This document shows, in pieces, positions 31,901 through 42,898 of a stretch of 64,000 nucleotides of DNA. The DNA lies in assembly GCA_030248135.1 (NCBI GenBank), contig JASANC010002498.1, positions 102,501 through 166,500 on the forward strand, read 5' to 3'. How positions within the stretch are numbered: the stretch's first letter is position 1; every line of letters starts with the position of its first letter. Both the position numbers and the translations under genes were made by a program. The notes beneath the pieces are model-generated. The model was not told the DNA's origin and searched no databases. It was given only the letters and a program-made list of their open reading frames with translations. This stretch comes from Theristus sp. LFF4_11. Its lineage: Eukaryota; Nematoda; Chromadorea; Monhysterida; Xyalidae.

Positions 31901-33467
31901 ACACAGGCAAAAACATGCGACATACATGTATGACAGCTGTGTGTGTGTGCTACAGTAGTTTGTAACCGCGTGTGCAACATTATTGCTGTGCGTTGTGCGG
32001 CGTCGTCAGACCAGGACTTGTCGTGTCCGAATTGACAAAAAAAACAAAATTATAAATAAAATGTTTCAAACTTTCAACAACAACGAAAAAAACCAAAAAA
32101 ACCAAAAAAACCAAAAAAAACCGCACATGCACTCGTCCAGCCGTGTGTGCTCGTTTCGCACGCGCTCGCCATTGTCGCAGTACCGCTCGCAAAGTTCACC
32201 GAAGTACGGCGACGGACAGGCGCAACGCAGCTCGATCTTGAACGCCCGGTAGCCGCCGTTCCGGCAGGCGGCCAGCTGGCGACAGTTGCGGTCCATCTCC
32301 GGCCGCGGGCACTTACAGCGGATGCCTGCGTGTGCGCGCGCGAGAATCGGATTGTTTTGGATTGGTGTGATGGCAAAAAAACATTCGTGATTTGACACGG
32401 GGAGAAAGTCGGATGGTTTTTTTTGTGGAGAAGCTGATTTTGATTGGCGTGATGGCAGAAAACACGTGATTTGACACGGGAGAAAGTCTGATGTTTGTCG
32501 TGGAGAATCTGATTTTGATTAGCGTGATGGCAGAAAACTCGATCTAACTAGAGAAAGTCGTATGTTTGTCCTGGAGAATCTGATTTTGATTGGCGTGATG
32601 TAAAAACACGTGAATTGACACATGAGAAAGTCTGATGTTTATCGTGGGATTACTGGCGTGACTAATGGTTGAGTCGGTCATGGTAGATACAGTAATTAAT
32701 TGATTTTTAGTGTTAGAAGAATTCTCATGTGGCGTGTGAACACTTGATTTGGAGTAGATCTGGTTTGCCATGAGAAAATCTGAGTTGACGTGAGCAATTT
32801 GGTTTTCCCTGAGAAAAAAACTGTGCATGTTTGACTGACTGACTGACTGACTAGTGATACTGACCAGTGTGAAAAAACCATGAAAATAAACGGTGTCAAA
32901 AAAACCATAGCAGAGAAACAGAACCGTGTTAAAACACCAATAAGCCCAGTAGAATATGCAACACGACAAAAAAGAAAACCGCTTGTGAAACACAATAAAG
33001 GCCCGTTTATACCTGACGTATGCAGAGACGTACGTCAGGTAGAAACGGTAGTATGCAATAACACGAGACCTAAAGTGACGTGCCGTGCCGTATAAGCACA
33101 CGTCGGGTATAAACGAGCCTTAAATAATCACCGGTACAAAATACCAAAAAGAACGCACCACTGGCGAGCTCTCGCGTCTGCTCGCTCATCTTGAACGTGT
33201 AATAGCCGGTGAACCGGTGGCAGGTCACGTTACCGTAGCTCGCGCCTGGTCCCGCGTTCATGGAGGTGAAATTCAGGACGTACGGCGCGATTTCCATTGC
33301 CGTCTCCGGTGTGCCGTCCGCGCAGCACGTGATCGAGTACGAACGACGCCGTATGGTGCTGAGTGTTTGTAGGCGCGGTGAAACACGATGCTGCTGGGTG
33401 GAGGGCGACGTTGACTGTGCGTTGTTGTTGTTGTTCATGTTCGTTTGGACGTCGCCGCAGTGAATGT
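28918..33467 (-). CDS. Single-pass membrane protein with EGF-like modules and PPxY-type tail (5' end missing)
   Basis: Exons 33467-33159, 32325-32122, 31404-31211, 30502-30296 and 29684-28918 (stop TGA). The first enters in phase 1, so at least one upstream exon exists. Exon 1 encodes an unrecognised Cys-containing domain (YSITCCADGTPETA, GNVTCHRFTGYYTFKM). The next two carry EGF-like Cys patterns (CACPSPYFGELC, CLNGGTPSADGRGCYCHPPY). Exon 4 has a membrane segment, VVSLLLVVTLLAAMYCML, then basic RRRLH, so the tail is cytoplasmic. The last exon has FDLPPSYS and LPPLPSYEDAI, typical WW-domain ligands, and a repeated EVAxLSTNQR motif. The junction 32122/31404 is off by one phase, so a donor may differ or a tiny exon may be missing. 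Probably a surface adhesion or receptor protein. Confidence 0.75.
29164..29300 (-). repeat. In-frame 11-12 residue repeats in the cytoplasmic tail
   Basis: Five to six units of the form REVAxLSTNQ, including REVAQLSTNQ, REVADLSTNQ, REVAELSTNQ and REVDNVP. Frame is kept, as expected of expressed coding repeats. Confidence 0.75.
30030..30217. mobile_element. M1-like MITE (diverged subfamily)
   Basis: CTAGCTGATTGGCTGGTGG and TGAGCCAATCAGCTAG form the arms, and GGGAGACTCCGCCTCCACCG lies inside. It sits in the intron between exons 30502-30296 and 29684-28918. Confidence 0.6.
30564..30791. mobile_element. M2 MITE
   Basis: TACCGTAAAGTCTTGCATAT at the left and ATATGCAAGACTTTACGGT at the right: perfect inverted ends, in the intron upstream of the membrane-segment exon. 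Confidence 0.85.
32340..32660. repeat. Minisatellite of about 75-80 bp
   Basis: Four diverged units containing GAGAATCTGATTTTGATTGG, then CGTGATGGCA and GACACGGGAGAAAGTC. It lies immediately upstream (transcription sense) of EGF exon 32325-32122. Confidence 0.75.
33000..33121. mobile_element. M7 MITE
   Basis: GGCCCGTTTATACCTGACGT at the left and CGTCGGGTATAAACGAGCC at the right are inverted ends. It abuts the donor side of exon 33467-33159. Confidence 0.7.
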
Positions 33468-35505
33468 CTGCAAAGTGGCAAGAGTTTTTTTTTTGTCGGG
33501 GAAATAAGACTGGAAGTGAGACACCTCGGTTATGATTTTCAATATTTTAAGGTATTGTTTTGTTGGTTGTCGTAATTAAGCAGACTTATGACCAAATACT
33601 TTGTATTTTGGGTTTTATAACCTGATTTATATGATCATTTTGAAACATTAGCACCATAGTTACAGAATAACTTTCAGGCGATATACCAAAAGATCGTCTA
33701 TTTTTTCAACATCGTATTTCATTCATTCTCTGAACGCACCGGTTTATAACACATGCACCGTCACACACCAACGCACTGGCACGCATCCAGGCGCGCTGCT
33801 GTGATATGCCGTATGTGTGCCTGTGTGTTTGTTTGCGACTGTGCACAGTGTGCTAACAGAGGATACTGTATCTTCAGACCAGGACTTTGGACTGCTGACG
33901 TTGAAAACAAAAAAAAACTTACAGTGTGTGAATTCACATGTGATAACCAGACCCAGCCAAAAGCGGAGATGCATCGTAATGAGCCAAAATCTGTTTTGTT
34001 CACGCATTTTTGGCCTGAAATTTCCAGAAATGTTCCGTTTACTTTGAAGCAAAGAAGCATACTGAAATAGTTTCTTTTTCGAAATTTGAAATTTTCAACT
34101 GCCCTAATAAATTGCGCATTTGTTTCGGAATAGGAAACACATGGCGGCAAAGAAAACTTGTCTTTAGAAGAAACCGCAATGATGAAAAAACGTGATGTTT
34201 TATGTAGTTAGTTTTACTGAAATCATGAGCTGCAAGTAAAAAGTGCGACTGAATAACAGCTGGATAAGAAAAAACTAGATTACAAAACACAAAGCAGTTT
34301 TTTAGCTCACCGCGCGTTTTTAACCGATTTTTTAATTTAAATTAGAATAATTAAATTTGCATAACATTTGAAACTTTACAATTAGTAACGACTAGAAAGC
34401 GGAATTAATGAAACAGAAGGAAAAACCAAAAAAGAATAAAAAATTTAAACTTTTTGCCAAAAAAAACAAACAAAGCAACGGAAAAATGCGTTTTCAATCG
34501 AAAGAATGCTACCGCAAAAAAACTGCTCTGAAAACCTCCCAGTTGGTAAAATTTTCTTTTTTTTCTATTGAACGAATTGAAAAACATATGTTTCATAAAA
34601 AATGTATTGACACACCACTTGGAAAAAATATCCACAACCGAATAATCTAAAAATATACACAACTCAGCATAAAAATGGTCAAAAGACCAGTTTTTTACTA
34701 CGCTGGTTGCTGATGTTGAATTGCATATTTTTGAATATGAAACTGAATTCAATAATAACAAATATAATGTCAAGTTCATTTATTTTTCGGTGTTTCACAT
34801 GCGCGCGCGTTGTGAAGTGTGTCTGATACTTGTGTGTGTAAAATCAGCTATTTATTGATTGCAAGATTTTTGGAACATTGAAAATGAAAGTGTGGAATTT
34901 ATAAGTGAAAAGATTGTTGTGGACCATGTTGAGGTGGAAAACTTGAACTCCTGGCTTCCTGATTGCCCTTTCTATCTAGATAGCATTTAGATTCCAAGCA
35001 CGGGATTGTGTAAAAGACGCAGTTTTTTATCAGGGAAATTTGCATTGCCAAAGTATCAATATCATAGGAATTGCTGGAGCATGCACTGTTTTTGTTTTCA
35101 TTAAATTGGTTTTCGCAAGTATATCTCTTTTGAAATTAATATCTGTTCAGAAAACTATCGAAACTGAAGTTCCGACCGAAGAAAAAAGAACGAAACGCAA
35201 AAGCCAGAGAGAACAAAACCAATATATAACGTTTTGTTTGCATTTTGCACAAACCAAACCCATGGCCGATATGCAAACTGAATAGTTGCGGCATTGTATG
35301 TGTACGTCTGTGTTCACTGTATTGCGGGTTATTATTCAAAAAGCTTTATACAAAATGTAGAAATGAATTTTCTTTATGCTTTCGCAATGTGTCTGTGTAT
35401 GTGTGTGTGTTTTTAGCAGCGTTAATAAATTTCTACTGCAACAACAACAGCAACGTGGTGCGCTGTGCTCGCAAAATGCAAACAGCACGTCTGTAACGAA
35501 CTGTA
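33468..35505. other. Region expected to hold upstream exons; none recognised
   Basis: The membrane-protein gene must continue upstream, but I could not identify an in-phase exon here. About 33800-33895 belongs to a dispersed repeat (GTGTGTTTGTTTGCGACTG, TTCAGACCAGGACTTTG) also seen near 31880-32025, 39410-39500, 49380-49445 and 55735-55815. Confidence 0.45.
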
Positions 35506-37767
35506 TCATGCGGATGCGCGAGCGAGCGCCAGCGAGCGGACAGCGCATCACGCATAATATGAGCCGTTATCCCCTCGCGCGCTTTTTTCAAATTTGCTCG
35601 CTGCGTCCAGCGAGCATAGTATAAGCCACAAACTTGGTTCCGTGCACACGAAACGAACACCCAAAGTTGTGCTTGGAGCCGCGAAAAAATTTTTTCCCGA
35701 CTACTTTTCATACGCTGTAGACATGAAAAACCTATTCTGAAAACAGTGTTACTTCTTTCCCTTTGTCCTTTTTTTTTTTCAGGTATGTAATCAACATGTG
35801 TTCGCCCTTTCAATTTTTGCCTGCGACACTTTCACATTCGAACAAAAATGTTCCCTGGGGTAATTCCATCCGGAGATTTTGAAAATTGGGTTAATTTTTT
35901 ACCCAGACCTTGTTTTTGGGTAAAAATTGGGCATTTTTAAAAGTTCGGAGGGTTTTCACCTGGTTTTAAGTGTTCGCCCTTTCAATTTTTAGCTGGGACA
36001 CTTTCACAGTTGAACAAAAATTTTTCCTAGGGTAATTTCATCCGTATTTTTTGAAAATTTAGTTTATTTTTTTGGCCGGGCATTTTTTTGAGTCAAAATT
36101 GTGCATTTTTGAAAGTTCATAGCATTTTGACTGAGTATCAGTTTTTCACTCTTACAAATTTTGTCTGAGCAGCGAAAAATAATAGGAAAAGGTCTAGTCC
36201 GCAATAATTCAATGCGCTGATCACGGATTTTGGGTTAGTTTTCTTACGTGAGCAACTCTAGATGCTGAATCGTGACGATTTCCGGCGAAACGGCCGTGGA
36301 AATCGGCGAAATCGGTCCAGAAATGAAAAACAAGAAAACTATGTTTTCCAGTGCAATTCAATGCGCTGATCACGGATTTTGGGTTAGTTTTCTTATGTGA
36401 GCAACTCTAGATACCGAATCGTGACGATTTCGGGCGAATCGGCCGTCGAAATTGGCGAAATCGGTCCAAAAACGAAAAACAAGAGAAGGGTGTTTTCCAG
36501 GGTAATTCAATGCGCTGATCACGGATTTTGGGTTAGTTTTCTTACGTGAGCAACTCTAGATACTGAATCGTGACGATTTCGGGCGAATCGGCCGTCGAAA
36601 TTGGCGAAATCGGTCCAGAAACGAAAAACAAGAAAAGGGTGTTTTCCATGGTAATTCAATGCGCTGATCACGGATTTTGGGTTAGTTTTTTATGTAAGCA
36701 ACTCTAGATGCTGAATCGTGACGATGTCGGGCGAATCGGCCGTGGAAATCGGCGAAATCGGTCCAGAAACGAAAAACAAGAAAACGGTGTTTTCCAGGGT
36801 AATTCAATGCGCTGATCACGGATATTGGGTTAGTTTTCTTAGTGAGCAACTCTAGATGCTGAATCGTGACGATTTCGGGCGAATCGGCCGTGGAAATTGG
36901 CGAAATCGGTCCAGAAACGAAAAACAAGAAAAGGGTGTTTTCCATGGTAATTCAATGCGCTGATCACGGATATTGGGTTAGTTTTCTTACGTGAGCAACT
37001 CTAGATGATGAATCGTGACGATTTCGGGCGAATCGATCGTGGAAATTGGCGAAATCGGTCCGGAAACGAAAAACAAGAAAAAGATGTTTTCCAGGGTAAT
37101 TCAATGCGGCGATCACGGATTTTGATTAGTTTTCTTACGTGAGCTACTCTAGAGGCTGAATCGTGACGATTTCGGGCGAATCGGCCGTGGAAATTGGCGA
37201 AATCGGTTCAGAAACGAAAAATAAGAAAAGGGTGTTTTCCAGGGTAATTCAATGCGCTGATCACGGATTTTGTGTTAGTTTTTTCATGTGAGCAACTCTA
37301 GATACCGAATCGTGACGATTTCGGGCGAATCGGCCGTGGACTTTAGCGAAATCGGTCCAGAAATGAAAAACAAGAAAACGGCGTTTTCCATGGTAATTCA
37401 ATGCACTGATTACGGATTTTGGGTTAGTTTTTCAATGTGAGCAACTCTAGATACTGAATCGTGACGATTTCGGGCGAATCGGCCGTGGAAATTGGCGAAA
37501 TCGGTCCAGAAATGAAAAACAAAAAAACGGTGTTTTCCATGGTAATTAAATGCACTGATCACGGATTTTGTGTTAGTTTTTTCATGTGAGCAACTCTAGA
37601 TACAGAATCGTGACGATTTCCGGCGAAACGGCCGTAGAAATAGCATAGACGAAATTGGCCTAAAAAACGAAAAATTAAAAACCTGAGTTGTCCGGGGTTT
37701 AGAAGAATGTGTGACCAACGTATTGTGATTTTGGTCCGACCTTTGGGGCTTATGTAAAAGTCAGAAT

Positions 37768-37910
37768 ATTATCTAAAAATGCGGGAGACGCATATAAAAG
37801 GAGGAATATGGCCTTGTGTAAGCAGTGAAAGACTTGGCTCGACAACGCTTTTCAAGTCTCTGATGTGGTACACACGGATACAAGTACATAAGAGTCATAT
37901 TTTTGCGCCG
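37768..37910 (+). repeat. Left 143-bp inverted arm (copy 2)
   Basis: ATTATCTAAAAATGCGGGAG to TTTTTGCGCCG, containing CATATAAAAGGAGG (TATA-box-like, pointing inward) and a small AGACTTG/CAAGTCT hairpin. Pairs with 38664-38806. Confidence 0.92.
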
Positions 37911-38284
37911 TTTATTCTTTATTTCGGTTGCAAGTGGCAACCCTCGTACATTGTAGACAAATGAAACTTTCACGTTTGTTTTTTTCTAGCATTTAGCAAC
38001 CTCTAAAACCACTAAAATAACGATCAGACTTTAGATCGCTGACACTGGTTTGCACAAAGTGTATCGCAGAGGCATTGCGAACGCAAGGTCTCCTTCTGTG
38101 GCAATGACTCACCGGTTTATCCTGTCACAAGAGTTTGGTAAAAAGGGTGAAAATCAACGGAAGACAACACTTTTTGCACTGGTGCTGCTGTATGCACAGC
38201 GGTGCGTACGTTAGCAACAACGATAAAGCTACATGCAGAAATGTTTTGCAATCTCTGATGTTTCTGTTTTTTTTGCACAGAATT

Positions 38285-38554
38285 TACAGTGTAGCCGATT
38301 AAACATGGCAGCTTTTTTCAGGGTGCAAGGAGCGCGCGAATTTTGAATAAAAGAAAAAGAAGTTCAGAAACCAAATTGTATACCAAATTTGACGCGTTTT
38401 TTTAAACTAATGGATTATCCGTATTATTCTGTTCATTCTTTCTCCCTTGCACACATGATTGGAAATTATGTTGGCATTTTTGAAAAAGACAACTCCTAGT
38501 CAGCGACTAATCCCGCCTTGATGGACTGCCTCATTTATTCGGCCATGCTGTACA
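38285..38554. mobile_element. M4 MITE nested in family S copy 2
   Basis: Inserted at a TA dinucleotide in ACAGAATTTACAGAATTTCG, the uninterrupted form of which survives at 48780-48800. This gives a precise empty-site comparison and a TA target duplication. Confidence 0.85.
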
Positions 38555-38663
38555 GAATTTCGCACATGATGTGATTTTAGACTAAACTGAAGAGGACAAT
38601 TGAAAAATATCTAGATAACTTCAAAGTTTTTACGCTTTTCTGCAAGCTTTTAAACAACAAACG

Positions 38664-38806
38664 CGGCGCAAAAATATGACTCTTATGTACTTGTATCCGT
38701 GTGTACCACATCAGAGACTTGAAAAGCGTTGTCGAGCCAAGTCTTTCACTGCTTACACAAGGCCATATTCCTCCTTTTATATGCGTCTCCCGCATTTTTA
38801 GATAAT
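38664..38806 (-). repeat. Right 143-bp inverted arm (copy 2)
   Basis: Reverse complement of 37768-37910, ending CGCATTTTTAGATAAT. The two arms are identical or nearly so by eye. Confidence 0.92.
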
Positions 38807-40466
38807 ACGTGCCTGTTCAGAAACCATAAAAACATAACCAAAAGTCCAAAACGCATTTTTAACCAAAAATCAAAATTTCGTTCCATATAAACAAAGTAAA
38901 TTCTATTTCAGAAACGGTTTGACCGGGAAAAAAGTGAAAAAAGCTGCATGGTGATTCGGACAATGCGGTTTTTATGCTATACCACTCTCGAAAAAACGCT
39001 TGAAATGGATACAGAGATGCACAATAACGGGGAAAAGTGGTAATTCCCGTGGGAATCGCCGCACACGGCAGAGACACATGCTGTGGGAAAATATTATTGA
39101 TGGGATCCGTATTCAAACTGTCAATCTCGCACACGGATGTGCTTTTGTTTTTGGCTACACATTTCACAAACGTATAGTATGTTTTATAAAACCTGTGACT
39201 TTTTACACCAAAGACGAAGGAACAGGATTGCGAGAAAACCTGCATTATTGGCCACAGTTTGTTGTCAAACGAACCCGTGATACGTTTGTACTTCTTGCTG
39301 TAAATCAAAATAGTTTTTCACGATCTGTATTCTGCGAAAAAAAGTGTTAGGTTTAATCAAACATACTTTACATACAGAAGCTTTTCCGGGTCGTACATTA
39401 AAGCTCCTGGTCTGAAAACAGTGCACTTTGTTATGACGCAATAATTATAGCATCTTGCACACAGCCACGTACAAACGGACAAACACACAGGCATGAACGA
39501 TGGTTACAGTTGCGTGCAGAAGTAGCATTTTATGCTATTCGGTGATATCTATAGTCAGTCAAACTGCTGAGATTTAAAAAAAATTCAATTGCAAAGCGTA
39601 AAACTTGAGAAACTGAAAAACTGTGCGCCCTTGCACTGAACTTGTTTTAAAGAAGAGAACGTCTTTGTTTTTAAAAAGAGAGAAAACGAACACGTGCCGA
39701 AGAACGAAATTAAAAGCAAAATGTTGCAAGAAAAGTTCAAAACGTTCAGCACAACCAACTTCATTTCAGAAAGCAGGAGCAGTACAAGAAAAAAACGACA
39801 AAAAATTAAAAATGGCAAAGTTACATGAAACAAAAACACATCCACACGTTGCTTCAAAGCAACAAAAGCTAGTAAAACTATAAACTTCCATATAAACTGC
39901 AACAAAATCGACTCACCCTAAAACGTGTGAATTCAATTTCAGTTTCAATGTGCATAAATTTTCTTTTTTTATCGCCGCAGTACAATCAAAAGTGCATGTG
40001 GTGAAAAAAAAACATGTTTTAGTCTGCAGCGCACGAGTCGAAATCAAAATGAGAGAATGAATGAAACAAAAATCAAAATGAGAGAATGAAACAACAAACC
40101 ACAGCGAAAACACGCGGAAAACATGATCTTAACAATGGCGCGGAAAAAGTGTGTTTGTTTTTCATTTGCCAAGTTCAAGTTTTTCGCGAGCGCATACGAG
40201 AATATCATTCTGCATTGGTGGTTGTAATTTTTCGAACGTGTAAATCAAGTTCGACGGCGAAGCGCGCATTTTTTGTTTGAGATCATGATTTGAACCAAAT
40301 CGTGTTATGACGAGTTTTTTTGTGTTATTGTGGTGAAAAGTGAAAGTTAGTGGTGAATATGGTCTTCATTGATTGTTTTGCTGTCAGTTTTGTAAGAGTT
40401 TCTGCTTACCAGATTCTGAAACCGGAAAACCCTTCTTTCCAGCGAAATCGAGACGAGGAAAATAAT
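38807..40466. other. Stretch without recognised genes
   Basis: Contains a piece of the ACCAGGA/ACACACAGGC repeat family (39400-39500) and an M10-like fragment (39170-39345). ORFs at 39585-39905 and similar places have no domain or splice support. Confidence 0.45.
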
Positions 40467-40612
40467 GTCACCGTCGTGGCCTGGTGGTAGTGCGTTAGAT
40501 TACAGTCTGTGCGCTCGGGGGATCGAGCCCCGCCGAGGGGTGTATTGGCACTTAATGACAGAAAACTCGATGGGCGCCCTCCTCAATATGGCGTTCTGTA
40601 CGCTCTGTACGT
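40467..40612 (+). mobile_element. tRNA-derived SINE, 3' truncated
   Basis: Head GTCACCGTCGTGGCCTGGTG, box-B-like GGGGATCGAGCCCCG, body GGCACTTAATGACAG and GATGGGCGCCCTCCT. It breaks off into the M10 repeat instead of a CAA tail. Confidence 0.78.
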
Positions 40613-40617
40613 TCCGC

Positions 40618-40806
40618 AGTATGTTTGTTTAAACCTGTCACTTTTGTCGCAGAATACAGAATACGACGCAAGAACGAACAGAATGGAAGTTGCAACAAAA
40701 CATATTTAGCCATAAATAGGATGGTCGATTTCAACCAAATCCGATACATGCGGTCTTCTTTGTAGTTTTGCATGCTGTAAAAGGTGACAGGTTTAAACGA
40801 ACATAT
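40618..40806. repeat. M10 interspersed repeat
   Basis: AAACCTGTCACTTTTGTCGC at the left and AAAGGTGACAGGTTTAAACG at the right are inverted ends; GATTTCAACCAAATCCGATA lies inside. Confidence 0.65.
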
Positions 40807-41506
40807 ACCGTACATGCTAAAAAATTCCAAATATCAGTCCATGCCAACATCAAGTCAAAATTTAAAAAAAACTGTCATGATGAGTGACTTGCTTTGTGGT
40901 GAAAACTTGACAGTTGGGCATGGGGAAGCATCGCTTGTTTTGCTGCCGTTTTTTAATAAGTTTTGGTGCAACACACACTTCTTTCGGAGGCATAAAAGGC
41001 GAATGAACAATCAAAGAATCTTTGCTGATAGTCTGATAAGATACAAATGAAACATTTGCTAATTGTGAAAGAGCTGGACGTTTTTTAAAACTGAACGTTT
41101 AGCTATTAATTCGCAGAAGGAATTGAACTGAGGTTGTACTGTATGTCGCCTCGTTCTTTCTGATCGAACAAAAAAACAGAAAAAAAAGAATAACTGAGCA
41201 ATATCCATGAGCCTACCAAAATAAAAAAACCCGAAAACTTCGCTTCCTTCAAATCCAGCCGAGGAAAAAATAGCCAATTGCACAGAGTGACGTTGTTAGA
41301 CTGAATCAAAGTTGACAATATGGTGTCGTTATATATGGCGTAGACACACACACACATATACACGCAACGCAAATCCAAAAATGGCAAAGAGAAGCAGAAA
41401 CTTTGAGCAGCATCGAACAAAACTCACTGCTACGGTACATCATCCATCACCAGCACGTCGGGTCTCGACACGATCTTGTATTACGTCACTGTGGATATTT
41501 TCAAAC

Positions 41507-41703
41507 GTGTCCGGGCTAAAATGACGTCATTTGCTTTAAAAACGTCCGTTTGACAAAGTACAGACACTAAAATTTTAGTTTGGTGTGACTGATTCGATAT
41601 TCACCATTTGTTTATGGGAAGAAATCGGCTAAACGGAAAGTCTGGTTTGCAGTGAACGGCTAGCGCATGCTTTGCGACACATGACGTCATTTCAGTGGGA
41701 CAC
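41507..41703. mobile_element. M11 MITE
   Basis: GTGTCCGGGCTAAAATGACG and TGACGTCATTTCAGTGGGAC ends, 197 bp, closely matching 17476-17674. A TGACGTCA palindrome is in each arm. Confidence 0.75.
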
Positions 41704-42898
41704 TAACCACGGTGAAGTAATAAAAAAGAAATAATCATCTGTAAATAGAGGCATACTAGCCAATTGACCCGTGCCTACGGCACGGTTAGCTGATAAATAC
41801 AATTATTATTTTTGAGTGGATTTTGGTCTATTGAACCGTGGCCGCCCACGACCTGGATTAAAAATGCATTGCATTTTGATTGAAGTGGGTGGCGGAGAAC
41901 TGGTACCCGGAGAACTGTTTATAAGTTTGCTGTTATGTTTTTTACCCGTTCACCCTCCCATGAGCCAGTCATTTTTTATACAGTGAAAACAAAAATGAAC
42001 AACAATATAAAAAAGTGACGTTGTTTAAAAAAACATTTAAAAAGCACTGTTTTATATTTTAACATATACCCTAACATATAAGCCAAACCTTTTTGCAACG
42101 TGAAAGTGAATGGGAAAACAAAAAGTAACGGATTTCTAATCAGATTTTTTATCAATCACACACTTCATTAACAAACCCCGTTTATTTGATTTTGCAATTA
42201 ATTTTTTAGTTTACTTGTTTAGATAAAACTTTTCTGTTTTTGAAAAGTCTTAAGCAATAACTTTACAACACTTCTGTTTTTGAAAAGTTCTCAAGCAATA
42301 ACTTTTCAACCAATTGATAATGAAAAATACTGTCTTGAAAGCAAAATGCAATGTCCACTTGCAATGCTGATGTCGTATTGCAACCTGATTTTTAAAAACA
42401 ATTGCAACCATTCTTCAATGTACGTTTTGCTTCATCTTTCGCTTTCGGTCATCAAGTTTTGAACAGCAACATTTGCCATTATTTGCCAATCGCATGCTAA
42501 CGCGCTATCGCGGATGACCAAAGTGTATCATGATGACTTCGCAGTGAAGAGTGACGTTTTTGACAAAATAATTGGCATTAATAATAGGTTAAGAAATTGA
42601 GGTTTAGCTATCTTAAATCATGCGGATGCGCGAGCGAGCGTCAGCGAGCGGACAGCGCATCACGCATAATATGAGCCGTTTTCCCCTCGCGCGCGTTTTT
42701 CAAACTTTCTCGCTGCCCTGCAGCGAGCATAGTATAAGCCACAAACTTGGTTCTGTGCACACGAAACGAACACCCAAAGTTGTGCTTGGAGCCGCGAAAA
42801 AATTTTCATCGGACGATTTTTCATACGCTCTAGACACGAAAAACCTATTCTGAAAATCGTGTTACTTCTTTCCCTTTGTTTTTTTTTTGGGGGTTTAA

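Larger units (their letters stand above)
35506..38805 (+). mobile_element. Family S composite element, copy 2 (complete)
   Basis: Begins TCATGCGGATGCGCGAGCG after A and ends TTTTTAGATAA before T. 5' block to about 35790, repeats of about 172 bp to about 36200, roughly ten 149-bp units to about 37680, 3' block to 37767, then the inverted-arm segment 37768-38806. The inner segment is in the orientation also seen at 48.1 kb and 57.6 kb. An M4 MITE (38285-38554) is nested in it. No transposase or replicase gene. Confidence 0.88.

Noticed and set aside
37779..37964. Frame MRETHIKGGIWPC found at several loci
   Set aside because: It is the translation of the 143-bp inverted arm, present wherever the arm is, with no conservation beyond the DNA.
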